A stretch of DNA of 64,000 bases. It comes from Ifrita kowaldi (lineage: Eukaryota; Chordata; Aves; Passeriformes; Cinclosomatidae). Position numbers and translations under genes: made by a program. Below the pieces are notes generated by a model. It ran no database searches. It saw nothing but the letters and a program-made list of their open reading frames with translations, and was not told the DNA's origin. Positions 1 through 11,543 of this stretch are shown here, in pieces; position 1 is the first letter of the stretch, and every line of letters begins with the position of its first letter. The DNA is taken from positions 372,001 to 436,000 of the forward strand of contig VZRS01007537.1 in the NCBI GenBank assembly GCA_013398055.1, written 5' to 3'.

Positions 1-3000
1 AAGGAAAAGAGAGCTAAAAGGAGGAAGGGTTCATCTTTGCAACTTAGGAGGCACTGTGCTGAGATTGATGCTAAAAAGATAAGGCAGTGTGAAGTGCAGG
101 GGTGGTTCAGCTTAGCGAGCTTGGCTCTTTGTTTTTCTGTGGGCTTCCAGTGTGCCCAGGTACATATTCCAACTAACCTCATGTGTTATTTAGTAGGAGG
201 GAGAGCTTTCCATCCACAGCAAGCTCAGGTAGAAGCACCTGCTTCTAGGATGGCTCTCCTGGAGAGCTAGCTAGCTGCAGCAGGGAATGATGCCAAGGCT
301 CTACAGATCTTCTTGTGCTACAGTTTTACAGACTATGGCCCCCCCTAGGAGTTTCCTCAGCAGCTCAGAGAGTAATCAGCAGTTCCCAGGCATTACTCTG
401 ATTTCTCCCTGTGCTTATTTTCTGTTTCTGTCTTTCGTCCTGCATTGAAGAGTTACCTGCATGGCTGAGTTGCCAAGAGACTCCTGGCTTGCAGGAGCAG
501 ATCCTAAATGCCAAGCAAGGCAATGGCACTGACATATCAAGATAGTGCTCTGCCCATAGTTTGGGTCGGTGTCTGAGGCTTCTTACTCAAATGAGCTGCC
601 TTCAGGAGGCAGATTATATTGTCTTAATTTATAAGTGGGAAAACTGGGGCACAGTGAATGGATAGCATCTGTGAATCCTCATTCTTGTCCTTCCTTATAA
701 CCCCTAATAACCCAGACTAGCCAGAAGAAAAGAAGTAGTGAGATTCTGAAAGAAAAGTATTTTGTTCATTCAGCAATCTGTTCCTCCTTCCTTGCTTTTT
801 TTTTTCCTGATTATTTTTTGTCCCTTGTGCCCCCAGCTCAGCACAGCTGATGGTGCAGTTTTAGGGTATGTGGTTTATTAGCAAATTATTGCTCTCCAGC
901 AGGGGACCCAAACTTGGGTTTTGATTTAAGAGCAGTAAAACCAGTTGAAACTTTAAAGTATTATGTGGAATCTGGAGATTTTTAGTCAGCAGAAAGTCAA
1001 AGCACTGACAGAGTTGAGCAGAATATACTCTTGTTAAGTCTCATGAAATGAGGGAAGTATGGGCAGAGAATGTACTGGTGAGAGCAACTGCAAACTGAGC
1101 AGGAGGAGCAGTCCTGGAGGAGAGGATAGGAGTGCAGTGGCATGGATAATTTAGTGATGGCATTGGCAGCTGAATAACTAAAGCTCTCATTAATTCGTTA
1201 ACATATTATTTAACAGTATTTTTAAATGTATTTCCAGAGAAGCCAAGGTGCACTGTAATAAGGTAATTGGCTAAGGAGGAGCCAGGTAACACACCCTGAA
1301 GCATCTCTTGCTCAGTGTGCATGTAAGGATTTCCAATAGCTAAGGGAGCAGAAACAGTCATTTACAAATGGTAGGAACTGGTGAGGGAGATGGTTAATTC
1401 TTAAATTTGACTGAACCAACATCCCACTTCTGCTCTGCTGCACTCTGCTGTTAAATTAACTTGCTGATAAGTGTTGTCAGAGTTGGCCTGGGTGAAGTCC
1501 TTTCTTGGCCCTGAAGCAGACTGGGGCAATGCATCATGCTGACTGAGTTGTAGTGGATGACATAGCGATGAGCAGTTGGAGTTAACATTCTTAACTGGCA
1601 CAGCTGGGAATGGAGGAGGAAAATTACCCTCATCGAGGCAAACCCAGGCATTGCCAAACACAGAGTTCTATTCCCTGAGCTTTGGAATCAGGTGATATGC
1701 CTTGGTGCTCCCCTTGGGCTCAGGAAGCTGTGCATGTGCCTCCAGGGAGTTTGGCATCTCAACAGCACTAGCAGAGTTGCCTAATAATCCAGGACTTTGA
1801 AATTGCTATCTGATAAATCAAAAATTTATTTGAGCCTTCTAATATGTGTCCCCCTCCCCAGCTCTGCTGTGCTCCTTCCAGACTATTTAACTGACTGGTT
1901 AAACTTGTTTTCATGGTCTGCTTTATGTCAAACCTCTTCTCTCTCGTCCTGCTTAGCTATAATGCTTGCCTTCCTTTCCTGAGCAGAAGGTGTGAGATTG
2001 CTAATGAGCTCATTAACAGGAGCTGATCAGAACAGAGCTGATCCCAAAGCAGCAATAATTAGGGATCACTACCTTTGATTTTGTTTCCCTTATTACTGTT
2101 TATGAGTGTGTTTGTGCCCTGGGCTGTCTCTGAGGCTGGTGTCCAGGCAGCTCATTCCACCTTTACCCAGGACTGTGCTGCCTCTTAGCGTCTGGTGAAG
2201 GCTCCCACCACAGAGAGGCCATGCATGCCTGCCTAGGCCTTCCCTGGAGAACCAGGCACAGCAGGAGTGTTGCACTAAGTAGCTCAAAAGAGAGGTCACT
2301 GCCACCTCAGTGCACCGAGGCTGTTTTCTTTCGGGCTAGGTTGTTGTGTTCATATTATCTGATTAGTCCCATTGTTTCCCTGCTGGAAGCAAGCTTGAAA
2401 GACAAAGTTTTCCTGAAGATGTCTACACTGTGGTTGCCAGGCAGAAGAGAGGAATAATTCCCAGAATGGTTGCCCGTGGTAGGATTCCCTCTTGGGCAGT
2501 CTGTTTGCACACAAGGAAATCAACCCTCTGTGGTTACTCCCCTCCACAGGAAGACACAAGGGATACTTGATGAAGAGACACAAGGAGCTAACCAGTGTTT
2601 TTCTGCACGGAAACGTGTTGCTGCCAACTCTTGGTACAGGTTGAAGGAGGCAGTGGCAAATGCTCTCTTGAGCATACTGTGCAGACTCCTGTTGCTGTTG
2701 TAGATTTAGTTGGGTAAGAGACTGTAGGTATCCCTTTGTTCCCTCTTCACCCAACCAGACAGCTGAGGGTGCTTTGTAGTCACATCCCATGAATTTCTAC
2801 ATCCATTCACAGGGCTAAATCAAGACCTTGTCCTTCAGGCTTTGGTTTAGGCCAGTGTCTCTCTTTTTATCCTCTAATTGCATAAAGATACCTTAGATCA
2901 CACCTTTGCTTGTGGACTTAAATGCAAAGAAACTAGAACAGGCTGGAACAGTATCAGATCCTAGCAAAAGGGTGCTGGCCAGCCACACAATAGGCAGTGT

Positions 3001-3229
3001 CAGGGCTGGCTTGGGTGTGTCTGGGATGATGTTACCATTGTCTGGGCTAGAATACAGGCTGATCTGGGAGATAATGAGCTCTGTGTGCTGTGATCTCTAC
3101 ACAGATCTGGGGTTCTTCCCTTGATTTGGGGAGGAAGAAGGTGGAGTGGCTGAGCTGCCACCATCTTAGTGGGAATGGTTCCTTCTAAGCTGGGAGAAGA
3201 AATGACGGTGACTGGTGTGTGTTTTTCAG
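1..3229 (+). other. Intron of CCDC167 (left part cut by window edge)
   Basis: No splice-flanked open frame resembling the missing 14-codon first exon was found. The segment holds ordinary intron sequence with T-rich runs (for example near 797-830) and no repeat family I recognise. Confidence 0.6.
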
Positions 3230-3324
3230 ATTGATGGATTGGAGGAGAAGCTGGCACGCTGCAGACAGAGCATGGAAGAGGTGGATCTTAAGCTGCGCAG
3301 GGAGAAGCTCAGCCCCGAAGGAAG
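3230..3324 (+). CDS. CCDC167: CCDC167 coding exon 2
   Basis: The exon is preceded by a tttttcag acceptor and followed by gtattg. It encodes IDGLEEKLARCRQSMEEVD and on to KLSPEG, plus two bases of an arginine codon; this is the first half of the coiled coil. Confidence 0.92.
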
Positions 3325-6300
3325 GTATTGCTGACCAGCTCCTTTCACAGCTATGTCTGTGCACTTCAGCTAGCTGTCACCCTGCTGTAGAACCGAGCAA
3401 GGGCTCTTGAAGGGGTAGGAATGTGTGGTTTCCCCATGACAAGACTCTCTTCCCCCAGCTTGGAGCTTTCTTGGGGAACTTGCCCCTGTGAGAAGCGCAA
3501 TGATATAGAGAGAGAGCTGTGACTTATTAACAGCCTGACTCCTGCCTGTGCCACAACCAGACAAGTAGTGCCTGAAACTTGCCAGTTCATTTGCAGACCT
3601 GGCTCCTGGCCTGTTACCAACCTGCTCTGTGAGTCTGGCAAAGGTTTTCTGCACGCTGCTGCTCAAGCCGTGCTGAAGGCACCCGAGTTCAATCAGGGAC
3701 ATGTGCAGCGGCTACTACTGAGGGCCAAACCAGGCTGGGATCCAGCTGCAGAAGCGGCTGAGGGAAAATATCTGTGCCTGCGTTGCTAAATGTGTCTGGA
3801 TGTAGGGATGCATTGACACACTGGCTTTTCTTGGGAAAGCTAAGAGGGACAATTCCCCTGAAATCTGTGAGTGCTGTAGAGGCAGCAACTGTTGGCTTCT
3901 AGAGCTGGGACTCAAGCAAGGACTTTAGCCTGGATTTTTTGTAGCAAACAGGCAGAACCTGCTATTTCTCTTGAGTATGAAGCAAGAGATCTTAGATCTC
4001 CCACTTGATTCTCAAATCTCTCTGCTTGAGGACATTTTTTCAGTCACTAGCATCCTACTGCTCTGCTCCTAGCAAAGACTGGGAAGCTCAATCATAGGAC
4101 CAGGGAGCACTCTTGATGACCCTGGTGCTTGCTCTACAATACTGTCCTCTAGAACCCCATTAGAAATGATCATAGCAGTAGTGATGTCTCCATCCCCTGA
4201 TACTTACCAGGCTCAGTTTAACTTCTTTGTTAAACTCTCCTTTGCACTCCCCCATCCTCCTTTACTGGAGTTTTATATCCCCCTCCATATTTAGACAGGG
4301 TCCTGTCTCCTCCTGTCCCTCATCTCAACAATCCTTTTCTGGTCTAAATTCTCATTGTTTACTGTCTGTATTCTTTATCTGGTACTTAGGTGGCCAACAA
4401 CCAAACCTACAGTTGTGATAACTTGACAGTATGGGATATTTAATGGTTTCTGTCTGAAATACAGGGTCTAGAGCAAAGAATTATGAATTGGGATTCTTGG
4501 GGCCTGCTATGAATTTTACAGCTTGTATGGAAATAGAAACAGAACTTCCATTGTCCTATCCCAGACCCTTTGAAAAACCCTGGAGGGAAGGTACCATGAT
4601 CAAAATTATCAATTCAGTGCATAGCACACAAAGAGGAGCTCTGCTTTCCCACTTTGAAGTTCAGTTGTCATGGTTTCTTCATGTCTCATTCTCAAAGCTT
4701 CTTCCCTTGACTCTCTCCACAAGGTAAGTTTCTAAGTAGCAGCTCAGTCATGTTGGTAAATCTGTCTTCTCACTTCCTCCTGGCTGCTCTCCACCCTGGC
4801 TTTCCCCAGTTTTCTTTAAGAGCCCTTTCCTCTCCTGCTGCTCCTGACATAGCTTGCTTTCTTGCCCTCCCTTACACTTAACTAGCTGTACACATAGATT
4901 TGGATCTCTTTCCTCCTACAGGTTGTTCTTGCTGTGCCCCAAGGGGAACAACAACCTCTGTTACACTTGCTGCCTTCTCTGAAGGAGGAGATAATTTGTT
5001 AGTGCATGTTTATTTATGTGCACAGTCTGAAAAGACTGTGTCCTCACTGCCATAATGGAAACACTGCTGCTTTCAGGAATTTTGTTTTGGGTTTGTATTT
5101 TAAACTGTATATTAATGAATCATCTTGTGCGGTTTAAGACAAGGGCTGGGTTGGCCTTAGGCTTTACTGTTATTATGAGTCCTAAGTCTAATGACAGGTT
5201 GTTTAACTGGTTGGTACTGGGCTTGGATTCAGCTTGTTTCTTGGAGTTCACCAGTTTCTGTAAATTGGATACCCCTGACAAAGGGATCCCAGCTTCAAAT
5301 GGTGAGAATTACTGTTCCAGCACTCAGCCAGATGTAATGGAGGGGCTGGATCCTCCAGACAGCATATAGGGACCCCGCCCCATCCCACAGCTCTGTCAGA
5401 ACTTCCTGCCTCACCTGGAGGAAACTAGAGTAGGGGACTGATCCAAAAGCCCTTTCTAACTGCTTGCCTACACTGCTTTCCTGAAAGGAGAGATAGGAAG
5501 CAGTTTGGGGGAAGGAAAAAATAATCTAAAATGCTGCATCTCTTCTCTTGCACAACTGGGTACTTCTAAACTGTCACCCTTCCACAGGGAGGGGTGAGGG
5601 GCTCATTCTGTGAGCAGATATCCCCAGCAGTGGGGACAGTCTCTCTTCCATCATGTAAGCAAAGAAATAGGCTGTGTTGTGCCTCGCAGGTAATGAACTC
5701 CTCTTCTCATTACAGAAAGTCACTGGAGAGAGAGAGAAACTTACTAATGACCAAAGCTGACAACTATGGTAAGAGCTTCATTAAAAATGGTCCCTCTGGG
5801 CAGGATGGGATCAGTGCTGCAGCTTAGCTTTGTCTTCAAGCTCCTGCCACCTCTGACTTCTGCCTTTGAATTTAGCTTCAACCAAAGGGAGCTAGACTAA
5901 TGGAAATGTAGTCAGCATACTATAATAGGAGGCTGCATCCTCCTACTTGAGCTGTACTACCATAGGGAAAAAAATAAGTATCAGCTAATGAAGGAGAGAA
6001 AATGTCCCTTCCACAGACCCCAAATTACCAGTCTTTAGATAATCATAGCTAACAGATTGGCTTGAGTAGCTTTTAACATCCCTCCCCCCAACCTTTTTTC
6101 TTTTTCCTAATAGAGGCTTGCTAGGCAAGAAGGTAAGTGCTATCAGGAGTGTAGCAAGAGCATCGCAATTCACACTGATGTGCTACATGCAGTTCTAGAG
6201 AGCCAGGGTCTTTCCTTGGCACAAGTCCTGCTGTAGACAGTTAGAATGAGAGTCCCTCTGAGATACCACACTTGACAGCACTTCCATTCCGCTAGAGATG

Positions 6301-7919
6301 CTGCTTTAGACATCATCAGGCTCCTGGTATTGGTCAGTGTGTTACCTGCTTGGCAGTGCTGTGCAAGCACTAGAGCTCACACAAGAGGAAGAAGCACAAG
6401 TATTCTTTTAGGTCTAGAGCACTGAAAGCTGGGGTATGGCCAGCAAATTTGTAATTATAACTAATGTAAGAGGACTGTTTCCAGAAGACTAACAGTTACT
6501 TTAAACAGCCTGAAAGCTGTTCCCTAAGGGCCTACCACTAGAGACAGCAGAAGACTGAAAATTGCTGCCACCCTTTTTACCAGCCAGCAGCCAGCCATCC
6601 CTGCTGGCATCAGCAGAACAGCCTGACAGCTGCTCAGACAGCAGCAACAGCCTCACCTAATGGCGACATCACTGCTATGGCCTCTGACTAAATCTTTCCT
6701 TATTCCAGCTGATGCACTTGAGGCCATGGACTGCAGCTGCTGACAATGGCATTGTCAGCATCAGTTTAAGCTGGTACTGCTGTGCATGAGGTTAGGTGAC
6801 CCTGTCACCTCCTTTGTGGCCTTGCAGATTCAAGCAGATTGCTCTGTGGTTGCATGAGAATGCTTGTATTAGGTGAAGAATGGGGGCAGAAAGAACAGCT
6901 GAAAGTCTCTTTTGATTACCAACACCACTTGGGGAACTGCTGGAGACTGCTTGTGCAAACTGTAGAGGCAGTAACCTGTGCATTCATTGCAGATGAACTC
7001 TGCAGCAAAAGCAGTCTCTCTCTGGAGACAGTCCACACCCAACCTTGCCTGCCAAACACTTACAGCTGTTTGGCCATGCAGTGTGTAAGGCTGGACGCCT
7101 CACTGCTTGCCTGTACCAGCCAGCAAAGCTTTGTGGAACAGAACTAGCAAGAGCAGGGTTCTCATCTTTGGTAAAGGGAACCAAACAGAAATGGAGATTG
7201 GTAAGACTCCTTACTTGAAGTAGCCACTGTCTTCCTCTCTCTGCCTCTGTGGTTCTTATGTAAACCAGGGTGAGGGAAAGCAGCCTATCTCTAAAAAGCC
7301 TCAGACCCCAAGAGAATAAGAATGTCCAGGTTTTTCACACTGATCCTTCTGAGGTGTAAGCAACAGATTCTGCAGCATTCAAAGGTGGCCACAGTTGTGT
7401 TTAAATTTTAGCACTAGAAAGAGCTACCACGCTGCTACATCTAGACGATAGTAGAAATAGCTCTCTGCCTTCTGTCTCCTTCATTCTCTTAGGGAACAAA
7501 CAATTATTCTAATGACACAGTCTGTCCTTAGTAGAGGCCTACAGGAATGTTATTTGCCAACAGGAACTGCTCTGGCATTAAAATATTCCCAAGCACAGCT
7601 ACCATGAGTGTCAGGATGAGAGCAAATGAAAGGGTTCTTGCTAGTTTGGGTAGTTACTTCCCATTCAGCACATCCTATAATTGGCAGCTTTGCATACCGC
7701 TCCCAAAATTTTTGCCTGTGGCCAAGGTAGCTTTGTGCTTCTAAGAGAGTTTTGAAAGGAGATGTAGCTGCAACATGAAGAACATTCACAGGCAAGTCTT
7801 TTGTTTGTTTCCCAGAGAAAGAACTGAGCGTGCTTCGTAAAGAAAATCGCAAAAATGCTGCCCTTGCTGTGGCCATGGCATTGCTGATTGCTCTTATTTA
7901 CGCCTGCTGGACGATGTGA
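3230..7919 (+). CDS. CCDC167: CCDC167, coiled-coil domain-containing protein 167 (partial, first exon outside window)
   Basis: Three exons, 3230-3324, 5716-5768 and 7816-7919 (TGA 7917-7919), join in frame to 83 residues. From memory the human protein has 97 residues, of which 14 precede the matching isoleucine, so exactly one short first exon is missing upstream of position 1. The product begins IDGLEEKLARCRQSMEEVD, a charged heptad-like coiled coil of about 50 residues. It ends in a hydrophobic segment (AALAVAMALLIALIYACWTM) with only the last few residues beyond it, the arrangement of a tail-anchored membrane protein. All junctions are AG/GT. The molecular function of this family is poorly known and nothing here adds to it. 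The gene converges on CMTR1, the same order I remember in human. Identity is firm because length, exon phases and the C-terminal YA-WTM ending all fit. Confidence 0.93.
3325..5715 (+). other. CCDC167 intron, nothing recognised
   Basis: The intron is 2.4 kb between two well-defined exons. Short chance open frames occur on both strands, but none has splice-site context or family resemblance. Confidence 0.6.
5716..5768 (+). CDS. CCDC167: CCDC167 coding exon 3
   Basis: The acceptor is cattacag and the donor gtaagag. The exon encodes KSLERERNLLMTKADNY, continuing the coiled coil, and ends one base into a glutamate codon. Confidence 0.92.
5769..7815 (+). other. CCDC167 intron, nothing recognised
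   Basis: The intron is 2.0 kb. A CAG/CTG-leaning stretch around 6540-6770 (many cagcag and ctgctg words) is the only compositional feature, and I could not assign it to a repeat family. Confidence 0.6.
7816..7919 (+). CDS. CCDC167: CCDC167 coding exon 4 (transmembrane tail and stop)
   Basis: The acceptor is tttcccag. The exon encodes KELSVLRKENRKN followed by a roughly 17-residue hydrophobic stretch and the ending ACWTM-stop. The stop TGA is at 7917-7919. Confidence 0.93.
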
Positions 7920-8675
7920 TTGCACTCAAGAATTCTCCCTGCTGAACAAATGACTCCTGCAAGGAACTCTTCCTCCCCTCACCACTGTGCCTCCCCCAAG
8001 GGTGAGGATCAGTATTTCAAATCACTGTTCTTGTTTATTGTCTCCAAGCCTCGTTGTAGGGAAGATTTTTCTCTGCAAATTGAGGAGGACAGGAGACAAA
8101 CCAGAAATCACAGCACACTTGGGCTTGAAAATCAGGTCAAGTAGGGCTCAAGGTGGTGCCATCTTACCCAAAACACAGTCAGGACCATCCAGCCTGATCC
8201 AGGAAGGCAATACGTTCTCCCATTTGAAGAGGATCTTTGTAATCGCAGACAGATGCTTTCTGCCCAGCCCAGGTGGAATACCCACCACCTTCTTGGCTTC
8301 TGTGACACAGTCATAAACTGAAGGGACCAAGCCTTTGATTCAAAGGGTAATCTGTAGGTATTGTGATTTTATATGTTCCCAGAGCTGAGCTAAAGATGCT
8401 TCCTCCTCCACCCTGACTTCCAGAACCAAAGGAATCCTACCTCCACAAAAGCAGATAGGATGTAGGTATCTCTGCAAGCAGGTAGCACCCACATTGAGAT
8501 CTGGGTGCCTGGGCTGTGAGAAGATCTGCCTACCTCTCCAGTGCATAAGAGCTTGGCAGCCATTTTGTGCCTTTGAGAATCAGTGCTTGCAGAAGACAAT
8601 TTACTATCAACCCCCAGAGATGGAAGTGCTTCTGTAGAGCTTTAAATAAAATAAATTTATTTTGACTTTTGACCT
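7920..8675 (+). other. CCDC167: CCDC167 3'UTR
   Basis: The sequence after the stop codon has no coding signal and ends just beyond two overlapping AATAAA hexamers (8645-8650 and 8650-8655). A T- and GT-rich tract at 8690-8735 serves as a plausible downstream element. The exact cleavage site is inferred. Confidence 0.7.
8645..8655 (+). terminator. Polyadenylation signal of CCDC167 (two overlapping AATAAA)
   Basis: AATAAAATAAA is read directly on the plus strand about 730 bases after the stop. The GT/T-rich tract that follows (8690-8735) fits a cleavage/polyadenylation site. Confidence 0.75.
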
Positions 8676-8735
8676 TTTAATTTCCTGATTTGTTTTTTTG
8701 GTTGGTTTTTTTTCCCTGTTGTGTCCTGTTTCCCA

Positions 8736-9630
8736 GACACTGCTTTATTCTCATCCTGCTATATCCCTACTGGCACCCATTGCACCATAGTAAGCCTAGA
8801 CTGGGTTAGGCACTTAACCCCCTGGTCAGTGGGGTCTCAACAGAGGGCTACTGGTCTGTTGTGGCCTGGAATGTTTTGAGTGGAACAGGAGCCTAGCATG
8901 CTGCAGGAGTGCTAGAAACTGTCCCCTGTAGTGCCCTCTCATTCCAATGCTCTAACTTGCTACAAAAACCTTTACAAGGGACTGCCTTGAAAATTTAACG
9001 CTGCTGGGCATTTCTCTGTTGCCACACTGACACACACTGCTGGCCAGAATTTTGTGGGAAGCAAAGGAAAGAAGCACTGCTGTGAACTAAAGGGGCTGTA
9101 TTGGTAATAGAACATGAAAGCATAGAAGTCAACACAAAATGATACAAAGCCTAATAACAATACATTGTGCAATTAACATACATAAACAGTCCCTTCAGCA
9201 AGACCTTCCTCACCTCCCCTTCCCAACATAATCCCTCAGCAGGGAAGCAAGTAGCTTGGTGGCTCATGCTTGCCTTCTTGAAGGGAGATTCAGAATCAAG
9301 GTTCAGTGCATCAAAAATAAAAGCAAATTAAAATGAGGAACTAGAGACAACTGAGTAAATAAAGTATCCATTCATAAAAGCTAGCCTGCAGACTGACCAG
9401 GTTTTTTTGTACCCTCCAAGGCCTACACTGATCCTAGTGTACTTCCTATCACCCTTCTGTCTGCCAGCCCCCAGGAGTCAAAGCCCTGAGCTGAGGACAC
9501 AACACTCCGCAAAGGAGCCTGGCAGAGGGAGCAGCATGCGTTGCTGGCACTGGAACAGCCTCAAGGCAGTCCACAGAGGTCCTCAGAACTCAAATTGCTG
9601 GTTGGTTTAAAAAGCCAACTGTACACACAG
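8736..9630. other. Convergent intergenic spacer between CCDC167 and CMTR1
   Basis: About 0.9 kb lies between the predicted polyadenylation sites of two genes that run toward each other. I see no exon, RNA gene or recognised repeat in it. Confidence 0.55.
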
Positions 9631-9655
9631 GCCTGGACACCAGAGGTTGAGGTAC

Positions 9656-9661
9656 TTTATT
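9656..9661 (-). terminator. Probable polyadenylation signal of CMTR1
   Basis: TTTATT on the plus strand is AATAAA on the transcribed strand, about 1.75 kb after the stop codon, and is followed on that strand by a GT-rich element. Confidence 0.5.
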
Positions 9662-10055
9662 GCCCACTGGGAGAGATTCCTCCTCATCCCTCATGGAAGT
9701 GCCTTTGTCAAGACAAAGCTACCAGTGACACACCTATTGTTTAACGGGAAGAGCCACCATTTCTTTCATACATGTTTTACCAATGTCTGAGAGCAGAGAG
9801 GGTCAACAGATCAGCCAGGAGGATGCATTAACAGCTTGCAGTCTTTCCACTGCTTTGACAGATCTGTGTCTAAGTGAAAATTTCTGTTTTGCTGCCCAGG
9901 CTTGTTCAAATCATTCATATGGATGTGGAGAAAAAGACACAATCTAAACATCTGCTGTAAATTCTAGAACTATAGCTTTCCTTAAGGCACAGTTCAGACA
10001 AACCCCTAAATCACTTTTCTCCCTACTGCCAATCTATGTTTAAAAACAAGCCCAG

Positions 10056-10082
10056 AACAAACAAAAAACAAAACAAAACAAA
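10056..10082. repeat. (CAAAA)n-type simple repeat
   Basis: Imperfect CAAA/CAAAA units, in the presumed CMTR1 3'UTR. Confidence 0.8.
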
Positions 10083-11410
10083 GGGGGCTATCTTGCTGCT
10101 TGTCCAAAAGCATTCAACTATGTGTTATCTTCTGATTTATGTGGAAGACTTGGGAAAGTGCCATGGGAGCCAGAAGTGAAGGTAAAACATGCAACAGAAG
10201 CCAACTTTGAGCCTGGCACAGAAGTGCATGGAGAAGTCTTGACACAAATGCCATACTGAGAGTTTCCCAGCTCTGTGCCTTCACCCCAGATGCAGTTCCA
10301 GAGCCAAATGAGATACAGAGGATTTCAAAGCCACTCTGATATTTATAAAGGAAAGTTGGTAACCTTTCCAGTGGGCACAGTCAGGGGACAGGATTCCTTC
10401 TGATTAACCAACATGGTTAAAGTCAAGATACCTTTCTACTGAAGCCCTGGGTCTTTTTAACTAAGTTAGACATTCCCATCATTTATTTCTTCCAGAGACT
10501 TCAGCATCCTAGCTTTTCTGTGTCTTCCCTCCCACATCCACTTTCCTCCCTGAAGGTTTAGGTGATAATGTTGAGTACCAAGAACCAAAGCACCTTGGTC
10601 TCACAAGTACCATGAAGCACGTACACCAACCATGGTACCCTTTTCACAAATTAGCCCCAGGCTGCTGGCTTGGCATCAGTCACTAACCTGGAGAGGAGAA
10701 ATCCTTGTCACAGCAGCTTGCAGAGGTGTGAGCACATCAGATCTGTGCCAGGAACTCTACTCATCACCTGCATTGGCCTTTGTCCAATAGGGAACCATCA
10801 CATAAGAATTGCCAGTGGCTAGCTGAGTGCCGTGATAAACAGAAGTGTTGGAGACACCGACAAGAATATGTAACTTTTGCCCACAGCTCGACAAAGACTT
10901 AACACCCTCCACTGGATAGTGTAGCCTTTGACAAGGCCAAGGAGACAGCTGCCAGGAACAATGCAGGGCTGCTTCAGTGTGCTGTTGCCCAGCTCTGCCA
11001 TCAAAACATCTCTGCTCCATCCCACACTGCAAGAGAAGCAGAAGCCTGGGGAGTTCTGGCACACGCAGAGCTCCACAAACTTTGCTGAATGTTTGAACAG
11101 GAGCAAAGAAAGCTGCCAGCCCCTTGGCCTCATGCATGCAGTAGGTCAGGACAAAAGGACATTAGGCCTCGGCTCCAGGAGTCACCTTGGGTACTCTGAC
11201 ACCAGGTGCTACCTGGGCTGTATTCTTATATACACTACCAGGGTATAGCCTCATCCTGTGCCTTCTGCATACCACCCTCGGTTCCATCATCTCCAGGAAA
11301 TCAGCTCTGGAGAATACCAGGATAGAAGTTGTGGAGCCTTCCCAGTCCCATCAGTCCCTGAAGAATTCAAGCTGGGCTCAGCCCCTCCCTACACCCTCAA
11401 GAGAGCAGGG

Positions 11411-11543
11411 TTAGGGGTGGTGTGCTTGGATGAAAGACAGGACAGTCTCCTTTGATAGCTTCTCTGGATCTTGTCTTTTCTGAGAGTCGTGCACTTTGAC
11501 ACCTTCCCCCCATTCCCAGAAGAGGCGGCTGTAATGGCAGACA
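11411..11543 (-). CDS. CMTR1: CMTR1 exon 24 (C terminus)
   Basis: Residues 788-831 and a TAA stop at 11413-11411: HVCHYSRLFWEWGEGVKVHD, then a charged tail ending VLSFIQAHHP. The acceptor is cccacag. Confidence 0.94.

Larger units (their letters stand above)
9640..11410 (-). other. CMTR1: CMTR1 3'UTR (probable extent)
   Basis: The non-coding stretch after the CMTR1 stop on the minus strand runs to an AATAAA hexamer (plus-strand TTTATT at 9656-9661). A TGTGTGT-like element follows it on the minus strand. A TTTATT near 10483 is an alternative, proximal site. A (CAAAA)n-type simple repeat at about 10056-10082 lies inside. The 3' limit is inferred. Confidence 0.5.

Noticed and set aside
6540..6780. 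CAG/CTG-rich intron stretch as a possible structured RNA or triplet repeat
   Set aside because: Units are not in register and no stable pairing pattern was evident by eye.
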